From: Hyperoodon ampullatus
Taxonomy: Eukaryota; Chordata; Mammalia; Artiodactyla; Ziphiidae
NCBI GenBank assembly: GCA_949752795.1
Contig: OX457068.1
Coordinates: forward strand, 59,027,582 to 59,091,581
Length of the DNA stretch: 64,000 nucleotides
Direction of reading: 5' to 3'
Below the pieces are notes generated by a model, which saw nothing but the letters and a program-made list of their open reading frames with translations, had not been told where the DNA came from and ran no database searches. The stretch's first letter is position 1; every line of letters starts with the position of its first letter. The position numbers were made by a program, and so were the translations under genes. This document shows positions 32,401-44,799 of the stretch, piece after piece.

Positions 32401-35400
32401 AAAAAGAAGAAGAATCAGACCTGACCCTTGGTTAAAAACATCAAAAACAATACAGAGGATACTGTAGGACTTAGAAGATAAGAGGAGGAAATTCTACTGC
32501 CATGAGGTCGCATAAGCCACACCTTTCCCCCACACTCAGGTGCAATTTTGGAAAGGACAGTGAACAGGGCAGACCTTTGAATGAAAACAACTGGCCTAAG
32601 TGCCCCATGCAGAAGTTGTGTTATTTAAATATGTTTCTTAAATTATTGCCGTAGCTTAGCACTGAATTACTGGACTAAACCAAAATTTAGTTCCTCCTCA
32701 CCCCAGCTACCCATCAGTCAAGGACGCATGAGAAAGAATAGACGAGTTGTAGAGAAATAAAACAACTATTTGTTCTTTGCATATATGAGTGTGATGTGAA
32801 TAATGCTTGGTTCTAGCTGTCCATGTTTTTTTCTTATTGGCATTTTCTACACAAGTTCCAAGGCTCATTATAAACTGTCCAATCTGGCAAGTTATTTTAT
32901 TATGGGGACCCACAAGACCAGTTAATTAAAAATACATAAAATAAATGAATGATATATTTCTAGAGAGCAGAAAATGTATTTGGAATTGCACAGTGCCTCT
33001 CCAACACACACACATGCATGCACACACACCCAGTGGTATCTAGAAAAGTGCTTGCACATAGCACGCATTTAGTTACTATTTGGTAAATTGTCTTGGGTGA
33101 CTACATATTTGTTTACAATGCACATGGATGCTTATTGTTTCATAGTTTCTTGACACTCCCTTGGCTATGTGGGTATGTGCACATTGTGCTTTTCTTCTTT
33201 AAGCTTTGAGATTGATTGAGGTATCCTAGCTCTGGTTAGAAGTTTTCAGGGATAGTGATCATGTATGAGATCTTGGAATTTAGGTCATATCAAAGAGAGT
33301 GAGTCAATAGTCTTTGGTCAGAAATAACTCGGTTTTATTCTTCTAGAACATTTACTTCCTTCTAGCAGACTGGTTAAAGTCTGCCTCTCTCTGCTGATGA
33401 TAATTATTTCAAATTCATGCCGTTTCCCTGAGTGATCATTTACAGACCTCCTTCCTTCTACAGGATGAAATGGTTGGACTTGGTAACTGTTCCATAATCT
33501 AAACCTCTCTAAGAATTTCTAAACCATGTAAATTATTTATCAGTACTCAAAAAGTATAAAGAGAAGGAACAAGAGAGAAGAGATACAAAACTTTAGAGCC
33601 AAAGGCAAGGAAGCTGACAGTAAAATAAAATTTACAAAGACTTTTAGTTGTTTAAAGAAATGTGTCAAACACTACTATTATTCATAGATAGGGCAGTCAT
33701 CAGGTTTTCAAAGATGTAGGTCCATCATATGAAACTAGGTGCCAACTACTCTGTTTCTTAGATGTCATCTTCTAGCAAACAGAACAACCTAATGGACTGT
33801 AGTATTCACAGAGTCTTCCCAAACTTGGAAGAGTTCCAGGGGTCAGGGTAGCTGAGGGATAAAAATAATGTACTAACCCATTTTAGCAGGATAAAAGCAG
33901 AGTATTAAACATTTAGAGCAAAGGAAAGGAGGAAGTAAAGACCAGTTCTATGGCTATAAGAATCTTGTTATTTTTATATCATCTCCACATTTAAAAACTA
34001 TATTTTTTTGGTTTTGCTCCTTACTTATGAATACCTTAGAATGAAAAGATATAGTGGATTTAATTTTAGAGGTAATATGGGACAGAGAAAACTCAATAGA
34101 TTGTGCCTTACTCCATAGAAGATGAGGGTTGAGAAAAATACAAAGGGACAGAGTAGAAGCAGTTAACAAGTGAATAAATGCAAGCTGATTGCCTTGATCC
34201 CAGAGCTTAGGAATAAGAGCAGTGAAGTCCATATGTGTTTGAGAAAGACCTCGGCCCCAAGCAATAAAAGGATCCATAAGTACAATATTCTGAAAGGCTA
34301 AGATTTTAGTCCAGTGGTTGAAAAATGACAATCTCTATTCATTCTTGCTGTAGCTATATTACGATATAAAATGTGTCTTCTTATCTACAAATTTATAATC
34401 CCATTTTTCTTCCACAAGTGAGTCTTCTAGGTAGTGTTAAACTACCTTGATTCATTCCTGCATTCTCAGAGATTATCTAGTGCCAGAAGCATTGTGAATA
34501 AAATAATAAGTGCTTGCATGCTTAATGATAACTCTGGTCTTAGTCCTTCCTTTTCTCTAATTTATTATATAAACTGTCCCCAACCCATGAAGATTAGTTT
34601 GGTGGATTCCACCTCATGTTTAGCTGTCTGTTCTTTATGTTTTTTATTTTAACTCTAGTCTATTAAACAATCAGAACTGTCCTTTCTGGTAAGGTGTTTT
34701 CTGAGTTTGAGTTTGAACACACCGATTAATACAATGGGATGAATAAGTATATGTGCAATTTCATTTACAAAATGATCCATTTTAAAACAAGAAAAAAAGC
34801 CCTCTAACTGATGGTGTTTCACCATTTGAGTAAGAAGATATAGAAAATTTTGGCAACAAAGGGAGAAAACAGGGTCTCTGGAGTCAAGAAGCCTCTTGCC
34901 TTGCAGGTGGTCTTAACTCAGGTTACTCAGTCCTAATAGGGACTCCTTACTGAGAGGGTTCAGGATGTCCTTTTGGAAGTATGTGAACCATCAGATTCAT
35001 AGAAACCTCTCTTTTACTGCTATAAAAACAAATAAAAAATCTATTTGCGACAGCTCAGTGACTTCACTGTGATAATTTTGCTGAAGCCTGATAGGTCAGA
35101 GCACTGTAAATATGGTGATATTTTATTTCAGCCCTCGAATGACCCACAACTAGCTCCTATTATTAATAATTCCTCCAGGGTTCATCTCAAACATTCAAGA
35201 AAAACAGCATGACTTTTGCACTTAAGGAAAGATCAGGTTGCAGACTCCTGATCTGAACTGTTTCCTGAGCTTCTATATTATATACTGAGATGTCTGAAAT
35301 GCAAACAACTGGAGTCTTATCAGGCAAAGGCAGATCCCCTGAGTCTTTTATCATTCTGTCTGCAATTTTGAATATTTTCTCTATAACCAGACAGCATAGC

Positions 35401-35588
35401 AAATGAAGCTAGAGTCTTTAAAGGGAAATGAGACAATTGGAATGTCAATTTTATTTAGTAATATATTGTAAAAACTGAGCAACATATCTGGCTGATTGAC
35501 AAAATCCATCCAACACTTAAGGGCAAAACAAACTATCTCAAGAGGTACAGTTATGCAGATTTTGCTTTACTTATAGGCAGATATTGAA

Positions 35589-35591
<3 letters not shown>
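32401..35591. other. Unassigned region, possibly downstream of the RIT2-like exon
   Basis: No repeat family recognised apart from a short CA-rich run at about 33005-33030. On the minus strand this lies directly downstream of the RIT2-like stop codon, so the right part could be remnant 3' UTR; nothing in the sequence proves it. A 125-codon open frame at 33954-34331 on the minus strand has no recognisable domain. Confidence 0.35.

Positions 35592-35634
<43 letters not shown>
35592..35634 (+). repeat. (GA)n simple repeat
   Basis: An uninterrupted GA dinucleotide run of 43 bp, followed by imperfect G/A-rich sequence to about 35665. Confidence 0.95.
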
Positions 35635-35637
<3 letters not shown>

Positions 35638-35764
35638 GGGAGTGGTGGAGGGAGAGGGAGAATATTAAAGCTCAATACAACATCTAGACGTGCTTGACTG
35701 AAAATATTCAGAGTGAGAGTAAAGGAGTTAGAAGCAAGGATATCATGTCATATTTTCTCTCTTC

Positions 35765-35778
35765 TTCAATGAGCCTTT
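35765..35778 (+). repeat. Target-site duplication of the L1 in the RIT2-like exon (left)
   Basis: TTCAATGAGCCTTT, identical to 37136-37149. It is itself part of the RIT2-like coding sequence, which shows that L1 inserted into the exon. Confidence 0.93.
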
Positions 35779-37135
35779 AAAAATATATATTTATTTATTT
35801 ATTTAACATCTTTATTGGAGTATAACTGCTTTACAATGGTGTGTTAGTTTCTGCTTTATAACAAAGAGAATTAGCTATAATACACATATATCCCCATATC
35901 TCCTCCCTCTTGCCTCTCCCTCTCACCCTCCTTATCCCACCCCTCTAGGTGGTGATAAAGCACTGAGCTGATCTCCCTGTGCCATGCAGCTGCTTCCCAC
36001 TAGCTATCTATTTTACATTTGGTAGTGCATATATGTCCATGCCACTCTCTCACTTCATCCCAGCTTACACTTCTCCCTCCTCGTGTCCTCAAATCCAATC
36101 TCTACGTCTGTGTCTTTATTCCTCTCCTGCCCCTAGGTTCTTCGGAATTTTTTTTATTTTTTTTTTTAGCTTCCATATATATGTGTTAGAATACGGTATT
36201 TGTTTTTCTCTTTCTGACTTACTTCACTCTGTATGACAGACTCTAAGTCCATCCACCTCACTACAAATAACTCAATTCCATTCTTTTTTTATGGCTGAGT
36301 AATATTCCATTGTATATATGTGCCACATGTTCTTTATCCATTCATCTGTTGATGGACACTTAGGTTACTTCCATGTCCTGGCTATTGTAGATGGAGCTCC
36401 AATGAACATTGTGGTACATGATTCTTAGAACACTCCCTAACACCATACACAAAAATAAACTTAAAACGGATTAAAGACCTAAATGTAAGGCCAGACACTA
36501 TAAAACTCTTAGAGGAAAACATAGGCAGAACACTCTATGACATAAATCACAGCAAGATCCTTTTGACCCACCTCTTAGAGAAATGGAGATAAAAACAAAA
36601 ATAAGTAAATGGTACTTAATGAAACTTAAAAAACTTTTGCACAGCAAAGGAAAACATAAACAAGACAAAAAGACAACCCTCAGAATGGGAGAAGCTATTT
36701 GCAAACAAAACATTAACAAAGGATTGATCTCCAAAACTTACAAACAGCTCATGCAGCTCAATATCAAAAAAACAAGCAACCCAATTCAAAAATGGGCAGA
36801 AGACCTAAATAGACATTTCTCCAAAGAAGATATACAGATTGCCAACAAACACATGAAAGAATGCTCAACAGCACAAATCATTAGAGAAATGCAAATCAAA
36901 ACTACAATGAGGTATCACCTCACACCAGTCAGAATGGCCATCATCAAAACATCTACAAACAATAAATGCTGGGGAGGATGTGGAGAAAAGGGAACCCTCT
37001 TGCACAATTGGTGGGAATGTAAATTGATACAGCCACTATGGAGAACAGTATGGTGATTCCTTAGAAAACTAAAAATAGAACTACCATACGACCCAGCAAT
37101 CCCACTACTGTGCAAAAACCCTGAGAAAACCACAG
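35779..37135 (-). mobile_element. L1 with 5' inversion inserted in the RIT2-like exon
   Basis: 35779-36424 is L1 3' UTR and ORF2 end on the minus strand, starting from an A-rich tail. About 36425-37135 is ORF2 on the plus strand (open frame 36583-37056), ending at 'gagaaaaccacagttcaa'. In L1 order the outer end of the inverted piece and the inner end of the other piece are nearly adjacent, with only about 5 bp missing. This is the standard product of twin priming. A 14-bp target duplication brackets it. Confidence 0.95.
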
Positions 37136-37149
37136 TTCAATGAGCCTTT
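37136..37149 (+). repeat. Target-site duplication of the L1 in the RIT2-like exon (right)
   Basis: TTCAATGAGCCTTT, the second copy; see 35765-35778. Confidence 0.93.
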
Positions 37150-37455
37150 TAACTTCTTCCATAGGCTGTCTTTTCAGTTCCTTTTCCATCAAGGATGTCA
37201 TGGACTCCTTCTTGTGGATTTCCCACATTAAGCCATGAAAGGCATCATTAGTGCAGAATCTGAGGGCTGCAGAGGTCTCAAAAAAACCACTGTTATATAC
37301 TCGGGACAGTCTCAAGCCTTCTTCCATAGAGACCTAAGAGGAAAATAAACTATATTAGAAAGAGAAAAAGGGAGAGAGACTTTGATCAAAAAGTATGTTC
37401 TCTACCAGTGTTGTAGGCCTCGGTTACATGTAGACCTTGGTTACATGTAAAATGC

Positions 37456-37949
37456 GAGAATTTTTCTTTTTTTAAAATTTTTATTGAAGTATAGTTGGTT
37501 TACAATGTTGTGTTAGTTGTGTTAGCTTCTACTATACAGCAAAGTGAATCAGTTATATGTATACATATATCTCCTCTTTTCTGGATTTCCTCCCCATTTA
37601 GGTCACCTCAGAGCACTGAGTAGGGTTCCCTGTGTTATACATTAGGTCCTCATTAGTTATCTGTTTTATACATAGTATCAATAGTGTATATGTCAATCCC
37701 AATCTCCCAGTTCATCCCATCCCCTCTTTCCCCCTTGGTATCCATATGTTTGTTCTCTACATCTGTGTCTCTATTTCTGCTTTGTAAATAAGATAATCTA
37801 TACCAATTTTTTCAGGTTCCACATATATGCATTAATATACAATATTTGTTTTTCTCTTTCTGACTTACTTCACTCTGCATGACAGTGTCTAGGTCTATCC
37901 ACATCGCTAGAAATGACCCAATTTCATCCCTTTTTATGGGTGAGAATTT
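37456..37949 (-). mobile_element. 5'-truncated L1 3' end, minus strand
   Basis: About 475 bp of L1 3' UTR and the ORF2 end in reverse, starting at 'atttttattgaagtatagttgg' and ending in 'tttcatccctttttatgggt'. The flanks repeat GAGAATTT (37456-37463 and 37942-37949), a short target duplication. Its 3' UTR is of a different L1 family from the young element. Confidence 0.88.
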
Positions 37950-38086
37950 GTTTTTAAGGGAAGACTCCTAGAATTTCTGAACTTGAAGGACAAATGGGAA
38001 ATCAGAACCTCTGAAAGGGCAGTAGAAGAGAACTGATTAAAAATGAAACTGGAAACCACTCTCCAGACTTCAAAAGAAATAACATA

Positions 38087-38335
38087 GTACAGTAGTCAAA
38101 AACATGGCTTTAGGTTAAAACTACTGGGTTTCAAGGCCTAGCTCTACTACTTTTTAGCCTTGCAAATCTGAGTAAATATCTTAAACTTTTGGTCTCACTG
38201 TTCTCATCTGTAACATAAGATAATAACACCAGTCCCAGAGGCTCTTTGTTAGGGTTAAATGAGATGACCTATAAGAGATACATTGAAAGTGCTGGGCACA
38301 TGTTAAAACTCTATAACTCTTAGTTATTATTAGTT
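38087..38335 (+). mobile_element. MIR SINE, plus strand, nearly full length
   Basis: Clear MIR order: 'agtacagtagtcaaaaacatggc', 'actgggtttcaaggcctagctctactac', 'tctgagtaaatatctt', 'ctcatctgtaacataagataataacacc', 'gttagggttaaatgagatgacc' and 'gtgctgggcacatgtt', ending at 'ttagttattattag'. Confidence 0.88.
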
Positions 38336-39456
38336 GTAGTCTTACGTGGAGCTCATAACTCTAGACTCTTAACTGGAGTTCAGCTCCAGGCTGTTAGTTA
38401 GTTTCTACTTTGTCCCTCCTATCTTCTTATCCTGGGACTCTGGCTGAAAGAGCACGTCTTACCTGGAATATGATGTTCCTATGATGGAGAACAGGTAGGC
38501 AGAAGGTAGAGATAACTGCACCCACATCCCACGGTCAAAGACAAATGGAGAAATCTAAAGTCAATGAAGCAGGATGTATACTCAGCTTACAATGAGTGAT
38601 GGCAATGATGAGGAAAAAAAACAAATTGTAAAGAAATAATAGAAGGTACCAAAATCAGTTATATTTCAATGCAGTACACTCCCAAATTAAAAAAGACAAA
38701 GATTATCAGAACACATTTTTTAAAAGCACTTGTAATTGAAACATCTTACACATAAGGATATAGAAATCGTAAAATTTGAATGGAAATTAATACAAAAAGA
38801 AAGTTGATACACTGACTTAATATCAGACAAAGTACATAGTACTTTTTAAGAAATTGCTAGAGTTAAAGGGAATTGTATTATGATGATAAAAAGATTAATC
38901 TATCAGGATATTATATTTTGTGTGCACTGAAAATATAGCCTCAGTTTACGGTGAAGAAAAGTTGATAGAACAAAAATTGAAAATTATAGTAAGATATTTG
39001 AACACATCTCCCTCAACAATTGAAAGAGTATGTAGGAAAAACATCAATAAAAATATGGAAAGTTTGAACAAAACAACACAATCAATCTAATATACATACA
39101 TAAGATGTTGTACCCAACTGAAAAAGTCACATTTTCTTCAAATGAACCTGAAGCATCTATAGAAATTGACTTCATGCTAAGGTATAAAGCACTTCTCAAA
39201 GCATAACAAAGAATCAAGTTCATAGCATACTCCCAAACAAATGAAATTAATCAAATTTGAATATGGTTCAATATTGTAGGAAAAAAATATATTTCTACAT
39301 GGTCAATAGGTCAAAAATATATTACATAAAATTGAGAAAATATTTGTAACTGAACAATAATGAAAATACCACATATCAAAACTGTGCATTATCTAAAACT
39401 TTGTTTAGAATGATGTTTATAGTATTATATGAATGTTTTAGAAAGGTAGAAACACA
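38336..39456. other. AT-rich unique sequence
   Basis: No gene or repeat family recognised; stop-rich on both strands. Confidence 0.45.
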
Positions 39457-41604
39457 AATTCGATGTTACTATTGCAATTGTTTTGGGGCATCACAAACCA
39501 TGCTCATATAAGATGGTGATCTTAATCAATAAATGTTGTGTGTTCTGACTTCCCCACATACTGGCTGTTCCCCCATCTTCTTCCCTTGCCTCAGGTCTCC
39601 CTATTCTCTGAGACACAACAATATATTAAAATTAGGCCAATTAGTAACACTACAATAGCTTCTAAGTGTTGAAGTGAAAGGAAGAGTAACACATCTCTCA
39701 CTTTAAATCAAAAGCTAAATATGATAAAGCTTAACGAGGAAGGCATATTGAAAACCAAGACAGTCCAAAAGCTAGACCTCTTGTGCCAGTTAGCAAAGTT
39801 GTGAATGTGAGGGAAAAGTTATTGAAGGAAATTAAATGTTCTACTCCAATGAACATACAAATGATAAGAAAATGAGACAGCCAAAAGGCCGATATGGAGA
39901 AAGTTTTAGTGGTCTGCCTAGAAGATTAAATCAGCCACAGCATTCCCTTAAGCCTAATTCTGAGCAAGGCTCTAAATCTGTTCAATTCTATGAAAGTTGA
40001 GAGAGGTGAGGAAGCTGCAGATGAAAAGTTTGAAGCTAGCAGAAGTTGGTTCATGGCATTTAAGGAAAGAAGCCATCTCCATAACATCATAGTTCAAGGT
40101 AAGCAGCAAGTGCTGATGTAGAAACTGTAGCAAGTTATACAGAAGATCTAACTCAGATAATAAAGGTGCCTATACTAAATAATAAATCTTCAATGTAGAT
40201 GAAACAGCCTTATATCACAAGAGTCTACCATTAGGACTTTCATAGTCAGTGTCTGAATTCAAAGGACAGACTGACTCTGTTGTTAGGGGCTAATGCAGCT
40301 GGTGACTTGAAGTTGTAGGTAATGCTTTTTTACCGTTCCAACAATCTTATGATCCTTAAGAATTATACTAAATTGACTGTGCTTGTCCTCTATAAATGGA
40401 ACAACAAAGCCTGGATGACAGCACATCTGTTTACAATATAGTTTACTAAATATTTTAAGTCCACTGTTGAGACCTACTACTCAGAAAAAAAAAAAGATTT
40501 GTTTCAAGATATGACTGCACATTGACAATGCACCTGGTCACCAAGATCTTTAATGGAGAGGTACAAGGAGGTTAATGTTTCCATGCCTGCTAACATATCC
40601 ATATGTCCACCCATAGATCAGGGAGTAATTTCAACTTTCAGGTCTTATTATTTAAGAAACACAGTTCATAAGTCTATAGCTTACTGCTATAGATAGTGAT
40701 TCCTCTGATGAATCTGGGCAAAGAAAACTGAAAATCTTTTGGAAAGGATTCACCATTGTAGATGCCATTAAGAACATTCATGATTCATCAGAAGAGGTCA
40801 AAATATTAACATCAACATGTATTTGATAGAAGTTGGTACTAAACCTCATGGATGACTTTGAAGCGTTCAAGACTTTAGTGGAAGAAGTAACTGCAGACGT
40901 GGTGAAATAGCAAGAGAATTAAAATTAGAAGTGGGGCCTGAAGATGTCATTGAACTGCTACAATCTCATGATGAAATTCTAATAGATAAATAGTTGCTTC
41001 TTATGGATGAGCAAAAAAAGTGGTTTCTTAAGATGGAATTTAATACTGGTGAAGATGCTATGAAGATTGTTGAAATGGCAACAGAGAATTTAGAATATTA
41101 CATAAACTTAGTTGATAAAGCAGCAGCAGAGTTTGTGAGGATTGACCTTAATTTTGAAAGATGTTCTACTGTGGTAAAATGCTATCAAACAACATTACAT
41201 GCTACAAAGAAACTGTTCATGAAAAGAAGAGTAAACCAATGTGGCAAAATTTATTGCTGCTTTATTTTAAGAAATTGCCACAGTCACCTCAACCTCCAGC
41301 AACCACCATCCTGACCAGTAAGCAGCCATCAACAGCTACACAAACCCTTCTATAAGCAAAAGGATTATGACTCACTGAGGGCTTAGATGATGGTTAGCAT
41401 TTTTTAACAATAAAGTACTTTAAATTAAGGTATGCAGTTTTTTTCTGACGTAATGCTACTTCACACTTAATAGACCACAGTGTAGTGTTAACATAAATTT
41501 TATATGCATTAGAGAACCAAAAAGTATGTGTGACTCACTTTTTTTGTATTTGCTTTATTGTAGTGGTCTGGAGCTGAACCCTCAGTGTCTCTGAGGTGTG
41601 CCTG
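39457..41604 (+). mobile_element. Tigger1 DNA transposon (pogo, Tc1/mariner), 5' truncated
   Basis: Plus-strand Tigger1 missing roughly the first 240 bp. It starts at 'gatgttactattgcaattg', includes the N-terminal transposase region, and ends in 'gaggtgtgcctg', the reverse of the terminal inverted repeat, followed by the TA target (41605-41606). The transposase, a CENP-B/jerky relative with an HTH and a DDE domain, is broken by many stops. The best surviving frame is 40994-41314 (106 codons), matching its C-terminal region up to 'KAAAEFVRIDLNFER'. A fossil of an early mammalian element with no activity expected. Confidence 0.9.
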
Positions 41605-41606
41605 TA

Positions 41607-43148
41607 TGGTAATATTTCCATAGCTAAATATTTTAACATCCACAGTAAATTGGTTATGTAAGTCTCTAAATAGACTCAGATCACATCAGATTATATTTTT
41701 TTCACAAAATGAATTGATTCGTGTCAGATTTTGCAAGTAACTACATCAAGAAAACTTTATCTTTCATATTATTTACATTTCTGAAATCAGATAACAGATT
41801 GTGGACCTGTGTTTTTAGTGAGAAGTTTCAGCATCATAAAAATTAAAAATTATCCCAAATTAATATATAATTTCAATACAAATACATTCAAGTCCTGAAA
41901 TCTTTTGAATCATAGAATGCATACAGAGATACTAAAATTAGTAGGGAAGAATAAAGGTAAAAATAAAAAAGAAATATTTGAATTCTAGTAAGAAGGAGGT
42001 AAGGAGGAAAGGAACAATAACGATGGTGTTGAACTCACTCTTTTAAGGCTCTCTGTAAAGCTGTAGCAGTTTAGGCAGCAGGGTATTAGTTAAGGGCTAG
42101 AGAGACCAATAAACTTCAATAAAGAATGAAGGAATATGGTCAAAATGTATATGGGAGTTTGATATATTATTGGTGGCATTCCAAACTAGGGGAAATGAAA
42201 GTGCATTCAATGGTACACTGACATTGAGTTATCATTTTGGATTATTTTTGATGTATTATTTCAAAGAGATTTTTTCCACCAATACAGCAAGGTGATTTTT
42301 CTTTGGGGAGAATAGAAGTAGAAAGGGATTGGAGCTAAGTTTTTCATGAAATATACAATTCTTTTACACATATGAAAAATCTCACTAAACAAATACACAT
42401 ATATATTAGCTAAGTGTTTCCTAATTATAAAAATGTAGCAACACAAATAAACCATTGGAAACATCAAAATTCAGTCCAATATAATAATCAAGCTTAACCT
42501 GAAATAAAATTGGAAAACAAATTCTATGCAAAGATTCTTATTGAAATATTATACAGCAAAACAACACCTGAATAGATGACATAACTGCATATTTTATTAT
42601 TTGTAGCAGGCTGAAGAACATATATTTAACTCCATGACTATGCATTACTTTGGGAGGTAACTTAGGAATCATGAACCCTCTATTTCAAAGTATAAAATGT
42701 AGTTGTATATACCCTTAGGTTCATTATGAGAATATTAATTCCATGTTATTTAAATGAATAACTCAGTAAATTTTAAACTCATAATAAAGTCTAAATGGAA
42801 TTTAAATTTAGTAAAATATTTGATCTCTTCTTTAAAAAATTCTTACTAGATCAGTGACCTAAAGCTTTCTATTTTTAGAAAAAATATTAAGATGAAAGCA
42901 TATTTTAAAAATAAATTTCCACATTTCAATAAATTCCATCTCATACGTTTATTGACAAATCATACATTTGTCATTTCTACCTTTGACCTTGAAATTTATA
43001 TACTATAACTTCAATGGAAAAACGAGTCCAAACATGTAAGAAAAAGTAAGTTTAAGAAACATTAATTTTTACAGATTTCTGGGCTTTTTACTTAGTAATT
43101 ATGAGTCAGTTTGAAGGCCATAAATATTGCAATAGTATCACTGAGAGT

Positions 43149-43183
<35 letters not shown>

Positions 43184-44795
43184 TCCACTAGTGGTGTCTG
43201 ACTGATTCAGCAATTACAGCTTCTGTATCAGAGCTCAAAACCAGGATGATCAACATATTTTTCTAAGATGTTATATCTTGTCTCTATAAATTTCGAGTAA
43301 AATTAAATATTTTTAAATCACAAATATTCATCCACATGCTATAGTAACTGCTAAGAATGAAGCATAGTTTTATAAGGGAATTAAATTTTTTTTGTATTTA
43401 CTAAGTGAGGAGTTTCAAGTCCAGAAAGTTTAAGCACACATTTAATTAAGGTAAAAAAACTGTTAAGTTCTACTCTATTCCATCAAGTATTATTTCCAGT
43501 CCTTCTTACTATTTCCAATAGGGGTCTTTCCAGTTCCCTTTGCTAGTACAATATTTCATATATAGTATATATGTGGAATAATTAATTATACTGATGTGAG
43601 GTGTTACAACTTAAGATGAGTCTTAAATGGTAAAAAAAATTGGCATAGAATATTTTATATTACATTTACATAAAGGGAAAAATTTAAATAAGTGCAGAAA
43701 AATAAGAAAAATTATATATTGTAGAAAGATTATTTGGGGAGGGGAACAATTGGTGCAGATACCATTATAACAGCATGGCCCTCCATTAAAAGAAAGGGCA
43801 TTAGTGATTAAACATACCACCTGGAGGCCATAGAAAGTATTGGAAGAAAAAAAAAGGAATAAAGAAAAATGTTTCATACAAGTAATAAAAATTTCAGTAA
43901 CCCAGGGATACCATCTTTTTAATATATGTGACCTTTTCCAGCAAGGAAGATTACCATATAATATGCCAGGTATTCCCTGAAATGCCATTTCCCATCTGCC
44001 AAAGAAGGCATTTGAATACAGCAACAGCTGCATAGTGGGTTGATGAGACTATTGGGGCACAATGGCTAGCAGAGCCTGTTCTAGTCCAGGCCCAGCTGCT
44101 AGTGAGAAGTGACAAGCATACTGGGCAATTAGAATTCCAATCCCAACAATCTGCTGACTTCAGGAGCTTCATTGTTCTTCACATCTTTTTTATCTTATAC
44201 CCGAGCTGGGTAAAAATAAACTAAATTAAATTATTGTAGGTATTCATGGTAATAGTGGTGTTCTATAAGCTATATAATTCTTAATATCACAAAAGGAAGC
44301 TCTGATAATGCTCTGCTATAATTGCTAAACTTGAATGATGAAAGATTGGCAGAAAGATGGTTGTGACTCCTCCAGGAGAAGCTTCAAAAGAAAAAATATG
44401 TTCATGGTTAGGACTACTGGGCACTGTTAAAATATTTAGTGTACAGAACAAACTCTTTGGGATTTGTTTTAATTTTTTAAAATATCTCCCTGTCTGTGTT
44501 TCACTTCATTTTTATCCATGGAATTATTAATTTTTATTATATAGCCTACATCATTGCAGTAACTGGAATCATAGTTTCCTGAGAAGTTTGGGGCCAGCAC
44601 GTTATTTGAAGGAAAAGCTATCTAAACTTAGATTGTTTAGTTTTCATTTTGTTTAGTTGTATAATAATATTGATCATTTTAACAATATGAGCATCCCTGC
44701 CAGTTTCCTTGAACAGCTCCAGTGAAAGTCCTTTTGATTGATTAAACCTGATTTATTTATTTAATCTGTGAGTCATTTGTTTTTTAGAAGTCACC
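41607..44795. other. AT-rich unassigned sequence
   Basis: A T-run of 32 bp at 43151-43182, otherwise nothing I can assign. Two overlapping minus-strand frames at 43623-44172 (136 and 73 codons) show no family motif and may be chance or a decayed LTR element. Confidence 0.4.
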
Positions 44796-44799
44796 TTCC

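Larger units (their letters stand above)
35743..37333 (-). pseudogene. RIT2: RIT2-like terminal exon, frame-disrupted and split by L1
   Basis: On the minus strand an open stretch starts at 37333 right after a splice-acceptor-like 'tttattttcctcttag'. It reads like the last exon of the Ras-like GTPase RIT2 (Rin): EEGL, then '[11 protein letters not shown]' (the conserved ETSA guanine-recognition motif, G5), 'DAFHGL' and 'KKESM.SLMEK'. After 'MEKELK' the frame departs from the family, consistent with a loss of about 5 bp. At 37136-37149 it is cut by an L1; beyond the other copy of the target repeat (35765-35778) the family's frame resumes as KGSLKKRENMT and TGA at 35743-35745. RIT2 normally acts at the neuronal plasma membrane and ends in a basic tail instead of a lipid motif. 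About 13 changes in some 62 residues are visible against the human protein as I remember it. It may be a duplicated exon or a decayed real exon; other exons were not seen here. Confidence 0.8.

Noticed and set aside
35592..35634. GA run considered as a regulatory GAGA element
   Set aside because: A plain dinucleotide microsatellite; nothing nearby suggests a promoter.
39457..41604. Tigger1 transposase considered as a domesticated host gene
   Set aside because: Stops and frameshifts throughout; only a C-terminal 106-codon piece is open.
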